A DNA stretch of 64,000 nucleotides from contig NZ_JBLOOT010000006.1 of NCBI RefSeq assembly GCF_049800675.1, positions 1 to 64,000 on the forward strand. The letters are read 5' to 3'. This document shows, one piece after another, positions 16,537 to 25,994 of the stretch; the stretch's first letter is position 1; every line of letters begins with the position of its first letter. The position numbers were made by a program, and so were the translations under genes. The notes under the pieces are model-generated. The model was given only the letters and a program-made list of their open reading frames with translations. It was not told the DNA's origin and ran no database searches. The DNA is from Cauispirillum nitrogeniifigens. GTDB lineage: Bacteria > Pseudomonadota > Alphaproteobacteria > Rhodospirillales > Rhodospirillaceae.

Positions 16537-16815
16537 TCAGATCTTGCTGTCGTCGGACAGGTCGACCGGCCCGTGGCGGAACGGCACCCAGTCCTTGTGG
16601 TCGGGGCGGTACTGGAGTCCGTAGGGGGACTTCAGGAACACGCGGTCAAGGTGCGGGCTTTCCTGCAAGGTGCGGTCCTGGTCGACCAGGGGGGACGGGG
16701 CGAAGACCTTTTGCCACAACTCGGCATGGCCGACCTCGCGGCCGGCGTTCTTCACGTAGTCACGGGCGGCGTCGCTGAGCTGCCAACTCTCTTCGACCAT
16801 CTCGAAATAGCCCAT
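16537..16815 (-). CDS. Conserved-looking 92-aa protein of unknown function
   Basis: The start at ATG 16815 is supported by an AAGGAGG Shine-Dalgarno eight bases upstream; an in-frame ATG at 16833 precedes that site and is rejected. The protein is soluble and charged, rich in aromatic residues (MGYFEMVEESWQLSDAARDY; SPYGLQYRPDHKDWVPFRHG). It has no signal peptide, transmembrane segment or recognisable motif. I do not recognise the family. It sits 27 bp after a GT9-like gene and 21 bp before a fucosyltransferase-like gene on the same strand, so it is probably co-expressed. It could be an accessory subunit or a small substrate, but the sequence does not say. Confidence 0.7.
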   Translation of the reverse strand: MGYFEMVEESWQLSDAARDYVKNAGREVGHAELWQKVFAPSPLVDQDRTLQESPHLDRVFLKSPYGLQYRPDHKDWVPFRHGPVDLSDDSKI

Positions 16816-16842
16816 GGCGGTGTCCTCCTTCATGGCCGCGTG

Positions 16843-18180
16843 TTACCGGCCGAACGATACAGAAGCGGCCGTGGCCCTGCAACGCGCCGCCAGATCGCTC
16901 AGTGCGCCGGCGGCGGCGGTGAAAACGGGGTCCCAATCCTGATCGCGGCCCTGGCGGAACAGCCGCATGCCGGGATACCAGCGGGTGTGCTCGCCGGCGC
17001 CGCCATAGACCCAATAGGGCTGATACTGGAGCAGGTTCCAGATCGGCGTGCCCAGTGCGCCGGCCAGATGCGCCGTGGAGCTGTCGGTCATGATGACCAG
17101 ATCAAGGTGTTCAAGCAGGGCCGCCGTATCGGCGAAGTCTTCGATGTGCGGGCCGAGCGGCGTGACCAGGGATCGGCTTGCCAGGTGATCCAACTGGTCC
17201 TCGGGCGGACCTTTCTGGAGGCTGTAGAGCCGCACGCCCGGAACCTCCCCGAACCGCAGAAAGCGGGTCAGGGTGGTCGCCCGCTTGTGGTTTTCGACAA
17301 AGGTGACGCGGCCCGACCAGATGATGCCGACGCGCAGGATGCCGGGCTCCCGTGGCCCCATCAGGCGGGCCGCCTTGTCCCGCGCCTCGGCCGGGACGTG
17401 CAGGCGCACCGGCGCCGGCACGGTGTCGGCGGTCGTGCCGCACAGCCACGGCAGGCTCATCTGCGAGGCATGGACATCATAAGGGGGCAACGGGCCGCCG
17501 GCCGGGATGAACTCGTCGGCCTCCAGCCCCGACAGCACCCGCCGCAGTTCCGGGTGGCACTCGAACAGGACCCGTCCGCCACGGGCCTTGACCAGCGGCA
17601 CATAGCGGGCCGCCATCAGGGTGTCGCCAAAGCCCTGTTCGGTTGACAGAAAGATGCGCCGCCCGTTCAGGGGGCTGCCGTCCCAGGGCACGCCCGGCAC
17701 CGGCCGGGTCCGGTAGTTCGGCAGATGCCGCCGTGCCTCGTAGTCCCTGAACCCCTGCTCATAGTCCCCAATGTCCAGCAGGGTCAGGGCCCGCTCCCAC
17801 CGCAGAGTGGGGGAGTCCGGGTCGAGCGCCAGGGCGCGGTCGACCAGCATCAGTGCCTCCAGGGCCAGGCCCGCCTTGCGCTTGCCGACGATGGCGTTGA
17901 AGAGCAGGGCCGGCGCGGCGGGGTCTATCCGCAGGGCCTGGGCGTGGGCCTCCAGCGCTTCGTCAAAGCGGCCCAGGTCGGTCAAGGCGTTTCCCAGATT
18001 GGACCAGATGCCGCTGTTACCGGGATCGCTTTCCAGCCCCCGGCGGTGGCACACCAAGGCTTCCTCGGGCTTTCCGGAGCGGCGCAGAACAAGGCCCAGC
18101 ATGCTCCAGGCGCCGCCATCCCGCGGATTGGCGCGCAGCATGTCTTCCAACTGGGCGATAAGCTGGGCGTCACTGGTCAA
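16843..18180 (-). CDS. TPR / GT9-like (heptosyltransferase-fold) glycosyltransferase
   Basis: The likely start is TTG 18180, overlapping the end of the Sel1 gene by 11 bp; ATG 18141 is an alternative. From 18180 the product is 445 aa. Three to four TPR units (about 1-140) precede a GT9-like domain. Its signs are RRIFLSTEQGFGDTLMAARY, then GILRVGIIWSGRVTFVENHK, SLQKGPPEDQ and the C-terminal sugar-nucleotide region LVIMTDSSTAHLAGALG with WYPGMRLFRQ. Two relatives with the same plan lie at 27790 and 47269. Known cytoplasmic autotransporter heptosyltransferases share this fold. Its presence in an operon that starts with an autotransporter is therefore suggestive, though unproven. Confidence 0.82.
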   Translation of the reverse strand: MTSDAQLIAQLEDMLRANPRDGGAWSMLGLVLRRSGKPEEALVCHRRGLESDPGNSGIWSNLGNALTDLGRFDEALEAHAQALRIDPAAPALLFNAIVGKRKAGLALEALMLVDRALALDPDSPTLRWERALTLLDIGDYEQGFRDYEARRHLPNYRTRPVPGVPWDGSPLNGRRIFLSTEQGFGDTLMAARYVPLVKARGGRVLFECHPELRRVLSGLEADEFIPAGGPLPPYDVHASQMSLPWLCGTTADTVPAPVRLHVPAEARDKAARLMGPREPGILRVGIIWSGRVTFVENHKRATTLTRFLRFGEVPGVRLYSLQKGPPEDQLDHLASRSLVTPLGPHIEDFADTAALLEHLDLVIMTDSSTAHLAGALGTPIWNLLQYQPYWVYGGAGEHTRWYPGMRLFRQGRDQDWDPVFTAAAGALSDLAARCRATAASVSFGR

Positions 18181-19465
18181 CGGAGGCCGCCTCCACCAAG
18201 CGCGCCAGATGATCGCGCGCGGCGGCATTCCCCTGGTCCGCCGCGAGTTTCAGCCAGCGCGCCGCCTCGCCGTCATCCTGGGGGACGCCTTGCCCCTTCG
18301 CATAGAGCAGGCCGAGGTTGAGTTGGCCGATGGCGTTGCCGGCCACGGCCGCCTTGCGGAACCAGTCCGCCGCCTCGGCATCGTCGCTCACGATGCCCAG
18401 GGAGTTGAGATGCATCAGGCCCAGGTTGACCTGGGCCGCGCTGTTCCCGCCCGCCGCCGCCTTGCGATACCACATCACGGCTTCCGCCGGGTTGGGCGTG
18501 CCCGTGGCGCCGTTGGCAAGCAGAAGGCCCAGGTTGAACTGGGCGGCGTGGTTTCCCTGCTCCGCCGCCTTGGTGAACCAGGCGATGGCGGTGACGTAGT
18601 CGCGGGGGCCGGCGATGCCTTCCGCATGCATCAAGCCCAGATTGAACTGGGCGTTGGCATCGCCCTGATCGGCCGCCAGGGCGTACCAGCGCATCGCCTC
18701 GGCCGCGTCGGGCGCGGTGCCATAGCCGTTGGCATGCATCAGGCCCAGGTTGAACCGGGCGGTGGGGTGGGCCTGTTCGGCCGCTTTCTGGAACCAGTGC
18801 AGCGCGGCGGCGTAGTCGCGCGCTATCCCCTGGCCGGAGGCGAGAAGTCCGCCGAGGTGAAACTGCGCGTCGGCATCGCCCTGGTCGGCCGCCGCGCGAT
18901 ACCATTGCAGGGCCTCGGCCATCTCGAGTTCGCCGAACTGCGGGGTGCTGTGGACCATGCCCAGGCGGCACTGGGCGGCCGCCAATCCCTGGTGCGCGGC
19001 GCGCCGCAGCCACGCGATGCCGGTCGCGGCGTCCTGCTCCGTCCCCAGGCCGTTGGGGTACAGCAGATCCAGGTTGGCGCGGGCGGCGGCGGGGGTCCTC
19101 CGGCTGGCCTGGCGATACCATTGCACCACGGCACTGTCGTCGCGCGGGGCGGCGGCGCCGCTGAGATGCACCATGCCAAGCTCGAACTGCGCCTGGGCGT
19201 GGTCCTGCGCCGCCGCCTTCCCCAGCCAGAACACGGCGTCGGCGGCATCCTGCACCAGCCCCATCCCGCGCAGGCACATCAGGCCCAGCCGGTACTGCGC
19301 CTCCGCCTCGCCCTGCCGGGCGAACGGCAGCAGGGCGGCGGCCGCCGCCGCGCCATTGCCTTCATCGAAGGCGGCCAGTCCGGCGGCCAGGGAGCCCATC
19401 CCGGTCGCTGCGCGCGGGCGGGACGCGAAGCGGTCCAGCCATCGGGGACGCCGCATCATCTTCAT
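18170..19465 (-). CDS. Sel1-repeat (SLR) protein
   Basis: The 431-aa protein is built of about ten 36-residue Sel1-like repeats with the pattern WYxxAAxQGxAxAQFNLGLMHxxGxG, for example AEAMRWYALAADQGDANAQF. A short basic N-terminus (MKMMRRPRWLDRF) and an Ala-rich stretch precede them. No signal peptide is seen. Its ATG overlaps the HlyD stop (ATGA), and its end overlaps the next glycosyltransferase. Sel1 repeats form superhelical protein-binding scaffolds. A role linking secretion substrate, transporter and glycosyltransferases is a reasonable guess from position only. Confidence 0.88.
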   Translation of the reverse strand: MKMMRRPRWLDRFASRPRAATGMGSLAAGLAAFDEGNGAAAAAALLPFARQGEAEAQYRLGLMCLRGMGLVQDAADAVFWLGKAAAQDHAQAQFELGMVHLSGAAAPRDDSAVVQWYRQASRRTPAAARANLDLLYPNGLGTEQDAATGIAWLRRAAHQGLAAAQCRLGMVHSTPQFGELEMAEALQWYRAAADQGDADAQFHLGGLLASGQGIARDYAAALHWFQKAAEQAHPTARFNLGLMHANGYGTAPDAAEAMRWYALAADQGDANAQFNLGLMHAEGIAGPRDYVTAIAWFTKAAEQGNHAAQFNLGLLLANGATGTPNPAEAVMWYRKAAAGGNSAAQVNLGLMHLNSLGIVSDDAEAADWFRKAAVAGNAIGQLNLGLLYAKGQGVPQDDGEAARWLKLAADQGNAAARDHLARLVEAASVDQ

Positions 19466-20832
19466 GGTTCCCGCATGCTCTCGTTGATGCCGCGCAGGAT
19501 GGGGCGCAGCAGATAGGACATGACGCTGCGTTTGCCGATCTTGATTTCCGCCGACAACGGCATTCCCGGAACCAGCTTGAAGTCCGGCGGCACGTTGCGC
19601 AGATCGGTTTTGACGAGTTCCACCCGCACCCGGTAGAAGGCGCCGACCGGGGTGTCGGCGGTCTGCCCGTCGCTGGTGAAGGCGTCGCCGCTGATCGATG
19701 CAACCCGGCCTTCGACCATGCCGTGGACCTGATAGGGATAGGCATCCAGCTTGATCTGCACCGGGTCGCCCACCGCGATATGGCCCAACTGGCGGGCCTC
19801 GACGCCGGCCTCGACCTCCAGTTTGGCATTCTGCGGCACCAGCCGGAACATCGGTTCGGCGCTGTTGATCACCGACCCGACGGAGCGGGCGGCGACGTCC
19901 AGCACCACGGCATCGACCGGCGTCCGCAGTTCGGCCATGTCCTTCAGCCGCAGCGCCTTGGTCAACTGTTCGGTCAGGCTGTCGCGGTCGTTGCGCCGGG
20001 TGACGAGGTCCTCGACGATGGCGCTGTCCCAGCCCCGGCTGAAGACGTCGCGCTCGGCCTTCAGGGCCTCCAGGGCGTGCTGCGTTTCGATGATGGCGTT
20101 CTCGGCGATCTGAAGCGACAGTTCCGCCTCGATACGGGCGTCGCGGGCCAGCAGCATGTTCAACCGGCTGCCCGATTGCCCGGCTTCCAGCGAAACCCGC
20201 ATCTGCTCCACCTCGCGCAGCACGGCCAGGCGTGCCTTCAGGTGATCGCGTTCGCTCATGCGGGCCGTGATGCTGCTCTCGGCGCTGCTGATCTTTTCCT
20301 GGAAATTGATCATCTGGGCGGCGTACTGGGTTTGCCGCTCCTGCCAGATGGCATGCTGGAGCAGGGCGTATTCGTCCTGGCTGTCCGGGGTGAGGGCATA
20401 GGGCGTCTTGGTGCGTTCGGCCTCCAGGCGCTCGATGGCCGCGTTCAGGCTGCCGACGCGGGCCTCGATCTGGCCGACGTCGGCCGTGGCGAAGGTCGGG
20501 TCAAGGCGGGCCAGAACGCTGTTCGCCTTGACCACGTCGCCGACGCGCACCTCGATGCTTTTGACGATGGCCGATTCAAATGGCTGCACGACGATGTTCG
20601 GCGCCACCGTGACCACCTTGCCCTGGGCGCTGACGATGCGGTCAATGGTCGCCACCGAGGCCCACAGGACGGCAAAGACGACAAAGGCGGCCAACGCGTA
20701 CAGGGTCAACCGCGCCATGGCGGGCACGGGTTCGGTGCGGATTTCCGTGGCGTCGGACTGGAACTGGTCGATCGTGCGCGCCGCGTCGGGCGTGGTGTCG
20801 CGGGTGAGGATGCCCAAAGGCTGCGGGGTCAT
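19462..20832 (-). CDS. Type I secretion membrane fusion protein (HlyD/PrtE family)
   Basis: The start is ATG 20832, overlapping the ABC transporter stop (ATGA), giving 456 aa. A cytoplasmic N-terminus of about 38 residues is followed by one transmembrane helix (LYALAAFVVFAVLWASVATI). Then come the first lipoyl half (NIVVQPFESAIVKSIEVRVG), a long coiled-coil hairpin (about 110-290) and the second half (AELRTPVDAVVLDVAARSVG). A C-terminal beta-barrel ends with the family motif VPGMPLSAEIKIGKRSVMSY. The length is usual for HlyD/PrtE adaptors. Its partner is the ABC transporter just upstream. No TolC gene is in this operon. Confidence 0.93.
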   Translation of the reverse strand: MTPQPLGILTRDTTPDAARTIDQFQSDATEIRTEPVPAMARLTLYALAAFVVFAVLWASVATIDRIVSAQGKVVTVAPNIVVQPFESAIVKSIEVRVGDVVKANSVLARLDPTFATADVGQIEARVGSLNAAIERLEAERTKTPYALTPDSQDEYALLQHAIWQERQTQYAAQMINFQEKISSAESSITARMSERDHLKARLAVLREVEQMRVSLEAGQSGSRLNMLLARDARIEAELSLQIAENAIIETQHALEALKAERDVFSRGWDSAIVEDLVTRRNDRDSLTEQLTKALRLKDMAELRTPVDAVVLDVAARSVGSVINSAEPMFRLVPQNAKLEVEAGVEARQLGHIAVGDPVQIKLDAYPYQVHGMVEGRVASISGDAFTSDGQTADTPVGAFYRVRVELVKTDLRNVPPDFKLVPGMPLSAEIKIGKRSVMSYLLRPILRGINESMREP

Positions 20833-23042
20833 GCCAGGCTCCCCTGGCCGGCGCTTTTGCGGCCCACGCTCTCGCGGCTCTGGTCGGTCTGGGTGACGTG
20901 GCGGTTCTGCTGGCGCCACAGGCTGGCATAGATCTCGCAGCGGTCCAGCAGGGCGTCATGCCTGCCGATATCGGCTATCCGGCCCTGATCCAGCACCATG
21001 ATGTTGTGTGCCGGAACCAGGGAGGACAGGCGGTGCGAGACGATGATGAGGGTCCGCCCCTGGGCGATGGTCATCAGGTTGGCCTGGACGATGGCCTCGC
21101 TCTCGGCATCCAGGGCGCTGGTGGCTTCGTCCAGGATCAGGATCGGCGGATCGCGGAGCAGGGCACGCGCGATGGCCAGCCGCTGACGCTGCCCCCCGGA
21201 CAGGTTGGTTGCGCCTTCCTGAAGCAGCGTGTTCAGGCCGCCGGGCAGCCGTTCGACGAACTCCTCCGCGCCGGCCATCCGCAGGGCGCGCAGGATCTCG
21301 GCGGTGGTGGCGCTGGGGCGGCCGACGGCGATGTTTTCACGGATGGTGCCGGTGAACAGGAAGCTTTCCTGGAGCACCACGCCGATGGACGAGCGCAGGT
21401 GGTCGAGATCGATTTCCCGCAGATCGTGGCCATCGATCCTGACGATGCCTTCCTGAAGCGCGTGCAGTCCCTGCAACAGCCGGGTCACGGTGGTCTTGCC
21501 CGACCCGCTTCTGCCGACGATGCCGAAGATGGTGCCCTGGGGGATCGTGAACGACAGCCCGTCCAGCGCCGGGGTGGCGCCGCTGGCGTAGCGGAAGCGG
21601 ACGTCGTCGAACTCCACCTCCCCCTTGAACGGGGTCCGCAGGCCATGGCCGCTGCGGCCCTGTTCGCTGGGATGGTTCATGATCGTCCCGAGCATGCCCA
21701 CCGACAGCGACACCTCCTGAAACTGCTGCAACAGTTGGGATATCTGGACCAGCGGACTGGTCACCCGGCCGCTGATCATGTTGAAGGCGATCAGCGCGCC
21801 GACCATCATCTCGCCGTTCAGCACCAGATAGGCGCCCCCGGCAATCACGCTCATGAACATCAGCTTTTCCAGGGGCGTGGTCAGCGTCCCCAGCAGGATG
21901 GCGAGCTTGGCGACATTGAACCGGACGCGGATGGTGCGGCCGACGCGGGCGTCCCACTCATGGCGCTGGTGGGCATCCAGGGCCAGTGACTTGACCGTCC
22001 GCATGCCCTGGATGGTTTCCACCAGGAACGACTGCTGGCGGGCCTCGACCTCGTACACCTCCCGCAGGCGGGAGCGGATGATCGGGATGGTCATCAGCGA
22101 GCAGATGCAGATCAGGGCGCTGAACCCCAGTACCACCGCGGCAAGGATCGGGCTGTAGAAGAACAGCAAAGGGATGAAGATGATCAGCATCACGGCATCG
22201 AGCAGCGCCATGAAAAGCTGCCCGGTCAGGAAGCTGCGGATGCGCTCGCTCTGCGCCATGTTTTTCAGGATGATGCCCGCCGATGTCTTCTCAAAAAAGT
22301 CGATCGGCAGGCAGGTCAGCTTGTTGAAGATGCTGACATTGATATGGGCATCTATCTTGTTGGTGGCGAACAGGGTGACGTATTGCCGCAGATAGGTGAA
22401 GGCCGTCTCGAAGACGATCACCGCCAGCATTCCGATGGACAGGACATACAGCGTGTCGATGCTGCGGTGGACCAGGACGCGGTCGATGACTAACTGCGTG
22501 AAGACGGGCAGCGCCACCGCCATCAACCCCATCAGAACCGAGGCAATGGCGATGTCGCGGAACAGGCGATGATTGCGGCGGATCTCCGGGAGGAACCAGG
22601 ACAGGTTGAAGGGCCGTTCTTCCTCCGTCGCCATGGTCTGGCGTTTGAGGAACAGGGCGGTGCCGTCCCAGGCAGCGCAGAAGCGATGTTCGTCCAGAAT
22701 CAGCGCGTCGGCATCTTCGGCCAGCGGGTCCTGCACCAGCAGCAGCTTGGTGCCGGCATGCTCGGTGACGCCGGCCGCCACCATCAGGTTGCCGTTCTTC
22801 AGCCGGACGATGACGGGGAAGGCATCGCCAAGCCGGAAGAAATCGTCCCATTGCAGGGAACTGGCCTTGGCCCGCAGTCCCATCGACTGGGCAATGGCAA
22901 CCAGCTGAGCCGTGGACGGTTCCTGGTTGCCCAGCTGGGTGTCATGGAGGAGGTGTTCAAGGGACGTGGAGACACCCTTCAGTCGGGCAACCGCCACCAG
23001 GCAGCGGAGGCCTGTATGGGCGCAGGCGTCATCCAGGCTCAT
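20829..23042 (-). CDS. Type I secretion ABC transporter with C39-like domain (HlyB family)
   Basis: The 737-aa protein has an N-terminal C39-like domain (about 1-130) without the catalytic Cys: TGLRCLVAVARLKG replaces the DCG...CL motif. It should therefore bind rather than cleave substrates, as in HlyB. The membrane domain (about 155-440) has six hydrophobic segments. The ATPase shows Walker A GRSGSGKTT, Q-loop VVLQESFLF, signature LSGGQRQRLAIARAL, Walker B ILILDEATSALD and H-loop SHRLS. It lies 36 bp after an autotransporter gene and overlaps the HlyD gene. The 2201-aa RTX-like protein (35660-42265) is the best candidate substrate in the window. Confidence 0.94.
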   Translation of the reverse strand: MSLDDACAHTGLRCLVAVARLKGVSTSLEHLLHDTQLGNQEPSTAQLVAIAQSMGLRAKASSLQWDDFFRLGDAFPVIVRLKNGNLMVAAGVTEHAGTKLLLVQDPLAEDADALILDEHRFCAAWDGTALFLKRQTMATEEERPFNLSWFLPEIRRNHRLFRDIAIASVLMGLMAVALPVFTQLVIDRVLVHRSIDTLYVLSIGMLAVIVFETAFTYLRQYVTLFATNKIDAHINVSIFNKLTCLPIDFFEKTSAGIILKNMAQSERIRSFLTGQLFMALLDAVMLIIFIPLLFFYSPILAAVVLGFSALICICSLMTIPIIRSRLREVYEVEARQQSFLVETIQGMRTVKSLALDAHQRHEWDARVGRTIRVRFNVAKLAILLGTLTTPLEKLMFMSVIAGGAYLVLNGEMMVGALIAFNMISGRVTSPLVQISQLLQQFQEVSLSVGMLGTIMNHPSEQGRSGHGLRTPFKGEVEFDDVRFRYASGATPALDGLSFTIPQGTIFGIVGRSGSGKTTVTRLLQGLHALQEGIVRIDGHDLREIDLDHLRSSIGVVLQESFLFTGTIRENIAVGRPSATTAEILRALRMAGAEEFVERLPGGLNTLLQEGATNLSGGQRQRLAIARALLRDPPILILDEATSALDAESEAIVQANLMTIAQGRTLIIVSHRLSSLVPAHNIMVLDQGRIADIGRHDALLDRCEIYASLWRQQNRHVTQTDQSRESVGRKSAGQGSLA

Positions 23043-23078
23043 TGCTCGCTTTTCCTACAGGGCAGGCGCAGGCGCGGT

Positions 23079-25712
23079 TTACCAGGTAAAGCCGATCTGG
23101 CCGTTGACCGCGTGGGATGTCCGGTTGGCGCTCACCTCGGCATCGTAGCGGGCCATCAGTCGCAGGTTGTTCGTCAGGACCGCCGTGAGGCCGCCACCCA
23201 GAAAGAGGGAATCCTGCCCGGCTTCGGCGGCCTGAACCTGGAAGGTCTGTCCCGCCAGGGAGTGCTGCGTGGCATGGCTGGGGTTGAGCATTTCATGCTC
23301 CCAGCGGGCCGACAGTTCGGGCTGGAGCACGGCCCCGTCGCTCAGGGCGTGGCTGTGGGTGACGCGGGCGCCCAGGCCGGCGCGCAGTTCCTCGTGGCGC
23401 TTCTCGGCGACGGCGAGGTTCAGGAGGCCGGCGCCGCGCTCGGCAAAGGCGTCGGCCTTGCTGCCGTCATAGCGGGCGAAGATGCTGGGTTCAAAGCCGA
23501 ATCCGTTGAGGTCCATGCGGTAGCCGGCCTGAATGCCGCCGCCCAGGCCGCGCCCGTCGGTTTCGCCGGTGGCGGTGCCGCCCAGGGCGCCCACGGCCAC
23601 GGTGCGTTCCGTTTCGTACTTGCTCGCGGTCACGCCGAACTGGGCGTTGGCAAACAGCGCTCCGCCGGTCCAGCCAAGGTAGGTGCCGACATACTGGCTT
23701 TCGATATCGGCCTCACCGCTGCCCTGTCGCCCGGTGACGGAGCTGTCGGCCTGGCCCAGCGCCACGCCGACGCGGAGCGTCGGGGCCAGGCCGTAGTCGA
23801 TGCCGGCCATGCCGCCGGCCAGCCGGTGGTTGAAGCCGGGGTTGTTGCCGTCGTCGGTGGTGCGGGCGCTGCTGCCGAAGCCGCGTGCCCAGACCTGCCA
23901 TCCCTCGGTGCCGCCATTCAGGCCGCCCTGGCGGTTGGCCACGATGTTGCCGAACCCACGGCCGATGTCCATGGCGGCCAGGGGCAGGTTGGCATGGCCT
24001 TCGCCGCTGATGGACCCCAGCGCCGCCGACAGGCCGGCGGTGTCGAGCGGCGCCAGGGCCGTGACGAGGCGCTGCGCCGCCCGCGTGCCGCCGGCTTCCA
24101 GCGCATCCACGGCGGCGCCTGCCGCCGCCCGGTTGACGGTCAGCCCGGCCAGCCCGCCGAAGGACGCGGCGGTGACGTACAGGTCCATGCTGTTCTGATT
24201 GTAGAGCGCCACGAAGCGGGTGCCATCCGCCAGTCCGTCCGGCTGGGTCACCGTGGTAAAGGTTCCGACGACGCCGCCAGCGGCCTGCACGACCCCGGCG
24301 AAGCGTTGCCCCAAAGCCGGAGTGAAGGAGTTGGTCCCGGCGACTTCGCCCGGCGCATACGTGATGCCGCGCAGCACCGGCGTCAGGGTCGCGCCGTTCT
24401 GGATGGTGTAGGTATTGCCCGGTCCCGTGACGATGACCCGCGAGTAGTTGCCCGCGCCGTTGCCGGTGCCCGGACCGTCGATGTCCAGGGTCAACGTGCT
24501 GCCGGTGGCCTGGGTCACGGAACCGGCAAAGGTCAGGGTGCCGGGCGAGTTGCCGGGCCGCAGGGTGCCGTTCACCGTGGTCGGGGAGACGATGGCGCCG
24601 TTGCCGCGCAGCACACCGCTGGGCCGGACGGTGACGTTGCTGTTGACCGCGCCGTTCAGGTACATGCTGCCGTTCTGCACGATGATGTCACCGCCGCTCA
24701 CGGTGCCCGACACCGTGGCCGTGCCGCCATCGTCGACCGTGATGGTGCCGCCGGTGTTGGTGATCGTCCCTGACAGCGTGACGTTGCCGGTCGAGCGGAT
24801 GTTCAGGGCGCCGTTGTTGGTGATGTCGCTCGACACCGTGCCTTGGCCAGTGCCGTCGATGACGAAGGGCGTGTCCTGGCCGGCCGTGTTGAGGATGCTG
24901 CCCGCCAGCCCGAAGGAGTCGTCGGTGTCGATGGTGCCGCCGGTGGAGGCAACCTGGAGGGCCAGTGTGACCGGCGCTTCGGGTTCGCCCAGGTCGCCGG
25001 GCGCCGCCGGTTGCAGGGTGCCGCCATCGAACGTCAGCGTGCGGGTTCCCGACAGGTCGGTGCCCACGCCGGCTTCGTCCTCGGTCGTGAAGACCGGCCG
25101 CGTGGTGTCGATGACGGCGCCCAGGTTGGTTTCCGGGTTTGCGTCGCAGGTCGGGCAGGCGACCACCGAAACGTTGTCGATGTTCTGCGCCGCGCCCTGG
25201 GAGTCCGCGTCGAACCGCAGGGTGGACTGGCTGTCGAAGGCCTGGACCGTAAAGGTATAGGTTTCCCAGCCGGTCGGCGGGGCATCATCGCCGACGTAGT
25301 TGAAAATCCTGGTGTTGCCGAAATAGGCGGTCAGGCCCTGGCCGCCGTCGCTTTTGTACTGGAAGGTGACCTGATACTTTTCGCCGGCCGCCGTGGTCAC
25401 GGTCTGGCTGAACGGAGCGGTCGAGAACAGGAATTCGGCGCTGTTGCCGGTGCCGCCGAAGCCGGTGCCGGCGCGGACGGAGGACGGGTCCGTGCTGGTC
25501 CATCCGCCAAAGTCCACGGCGTCGGACTCGGGGTCCAGGGTCACGGCTTCAAAGTCACCGTTGCTGATGATGTTGGCGGCGGCGGCGCCGTTCATGGCCA
25601 CAAGCGCCAGGGGCACCGCGGCGGTCAGCATTAACGCGGCTTTCAGGCCGCTGCGGCGCGCGGAGCCGGCGGAGCAGGCGAGAAAGTTCATTTCCTGAGT
25701 AAACTGAGTCAT
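23079..25712 (-). CDS. Autotransporter (type Va) with beta-strand-repeat passenger
   Basis: The 877-aa protein has an extended N-terminal region and signal peptide (LKAALMLTAAVPLALVAM, cleavage near AAA-NI at about residue 46). A globular domain (about 47-190, starting NIISNGDFE) resembles carbohydrate-binding/choice-of-anchor modules. A beta-helical passenger follows with the autotransporter repeat VNGTLRPGNSPGTLTFAGSV. The C-terminal barrel (about 610-877) starts near GWQVWARGFGSS and ends in the aromatic signature IGFTW, as the BAM complex requires. It is the first gene of the leftward operon that continues with type I secretion and glycosyltransferase genes. An alternative start is M8. 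Confidence 0.92.
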   Translation of the reverse strand: MTQFTQEMNFLACSAGSARRSGLKAALMLTAAVPLALVAMNGAAAANIISNGDFEAVTLDPESDAVDFGGWTSTDPSSVRAGTGFGGTGNSAEFLFSTAPFSQTVTTAAGEKYQVTFQYKSDGGQGLTAYFGNTRIFNYVGDDAPPTGWETYTFTVQAFDSQSTLRFDADSQGAAQNIDNVSVVACPTCDANPETNLGAVIDTTRPVFTTEDEAGVGTDLSGTRTLTFDGGTLQPAAPGDLGEPEAPVTLALQVASTGGTIDTDDSFGLAGSILNTAGQDTPFVIDGTGQGTVSSDITNNGALNIRSTGNVTLSGTITNTGGTITVDDGGTATVSGTVSGGDIIVQNGSMYLNGAVNSNVTVRPSGVLRGNGAIVSPTTVNGTLRPGNSPGTLTFAGSVTQATGSTLTLDIDGPGTGNGAGNYSRVIVTGPGNTYTIQNGATLTPVLRGITYAPGEVAGTNSFTPALGQRFAGVVQAAGGVVGTFTTVTQPDGLADGTRFVALYNQNSMDLYVTAASFGGLAGLTVNRAAAGAAVDALEAGGTRAAQRLVTALAPLDTAGLSAALGSISGEGHANLPLAAMDIGRGFGNIVANRQGGLNGGTEGWQVWARGFGSSARTTDDGNNPGFNHRLAGGMAGIDYGLAPTLRVGVALGQADSSVTGRQGSGEADIESQYVGTYLGWTGGALFANAQFGVTASKYETERTVAVGALGGTATGETDGRGLGGGIQAGYRMDLNGFGFEPSIFARYDGSKADAFAERGAGLLNLAVAEKRHEELRAGLGARVTHSHALSDGAVLQPELSARWEHEMLNPSHATQHSLAGQTFQVQAAEAGQDSLFLGGGLTAVLTNNLRLMARYDAEVSANRTSHAVNGQIGFTW

Positions 25713-25994
25713 GTTCTTGCCGCCCCACCTAGAAAATAATCAGTCATTACAATCATGAACGGTGATCGTATGACGCTGCCCCATTCTGCATAGCCCTTAC
25801 CGGCGCCCGGAACAAGCGGCATATGACCATACTCAAGTACCAAGCCTGCTCAGAATGACACCGCTCAATGGAGGGACTAAGTGTTCATTAAGGGAGCGGA
25901 TGACGAAGCGGGCCGGAGCACGAATACCGGCTTGGCAACCGCCACGGCCAGCCACCATTCTGCACGTGGGTTTGCCTTGCGCCAGGGGGAGTGA
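25713..25994. promoter_or_regulatory. Divergent promoter region
   Basis: This 282-bp gap separates the leftward autotransporter operon from the rightward GT41 gene and is locally AT-richer near 25730-25770. It must hold promoters for both directions. I cannot assign -35/-10 boxes or an operator with confidence. The GGGGGAG just before 25995 is the ribosome-binding site of the TTG-start GT41 gene. Confidence 0.45.

Noticed and set aside
16816..16833. ATG 16833 as the start of the 92-aa gene
   Set aside because: The AAGGAGG ribosome-binding site lies downstream of it and fits ATG 16815.
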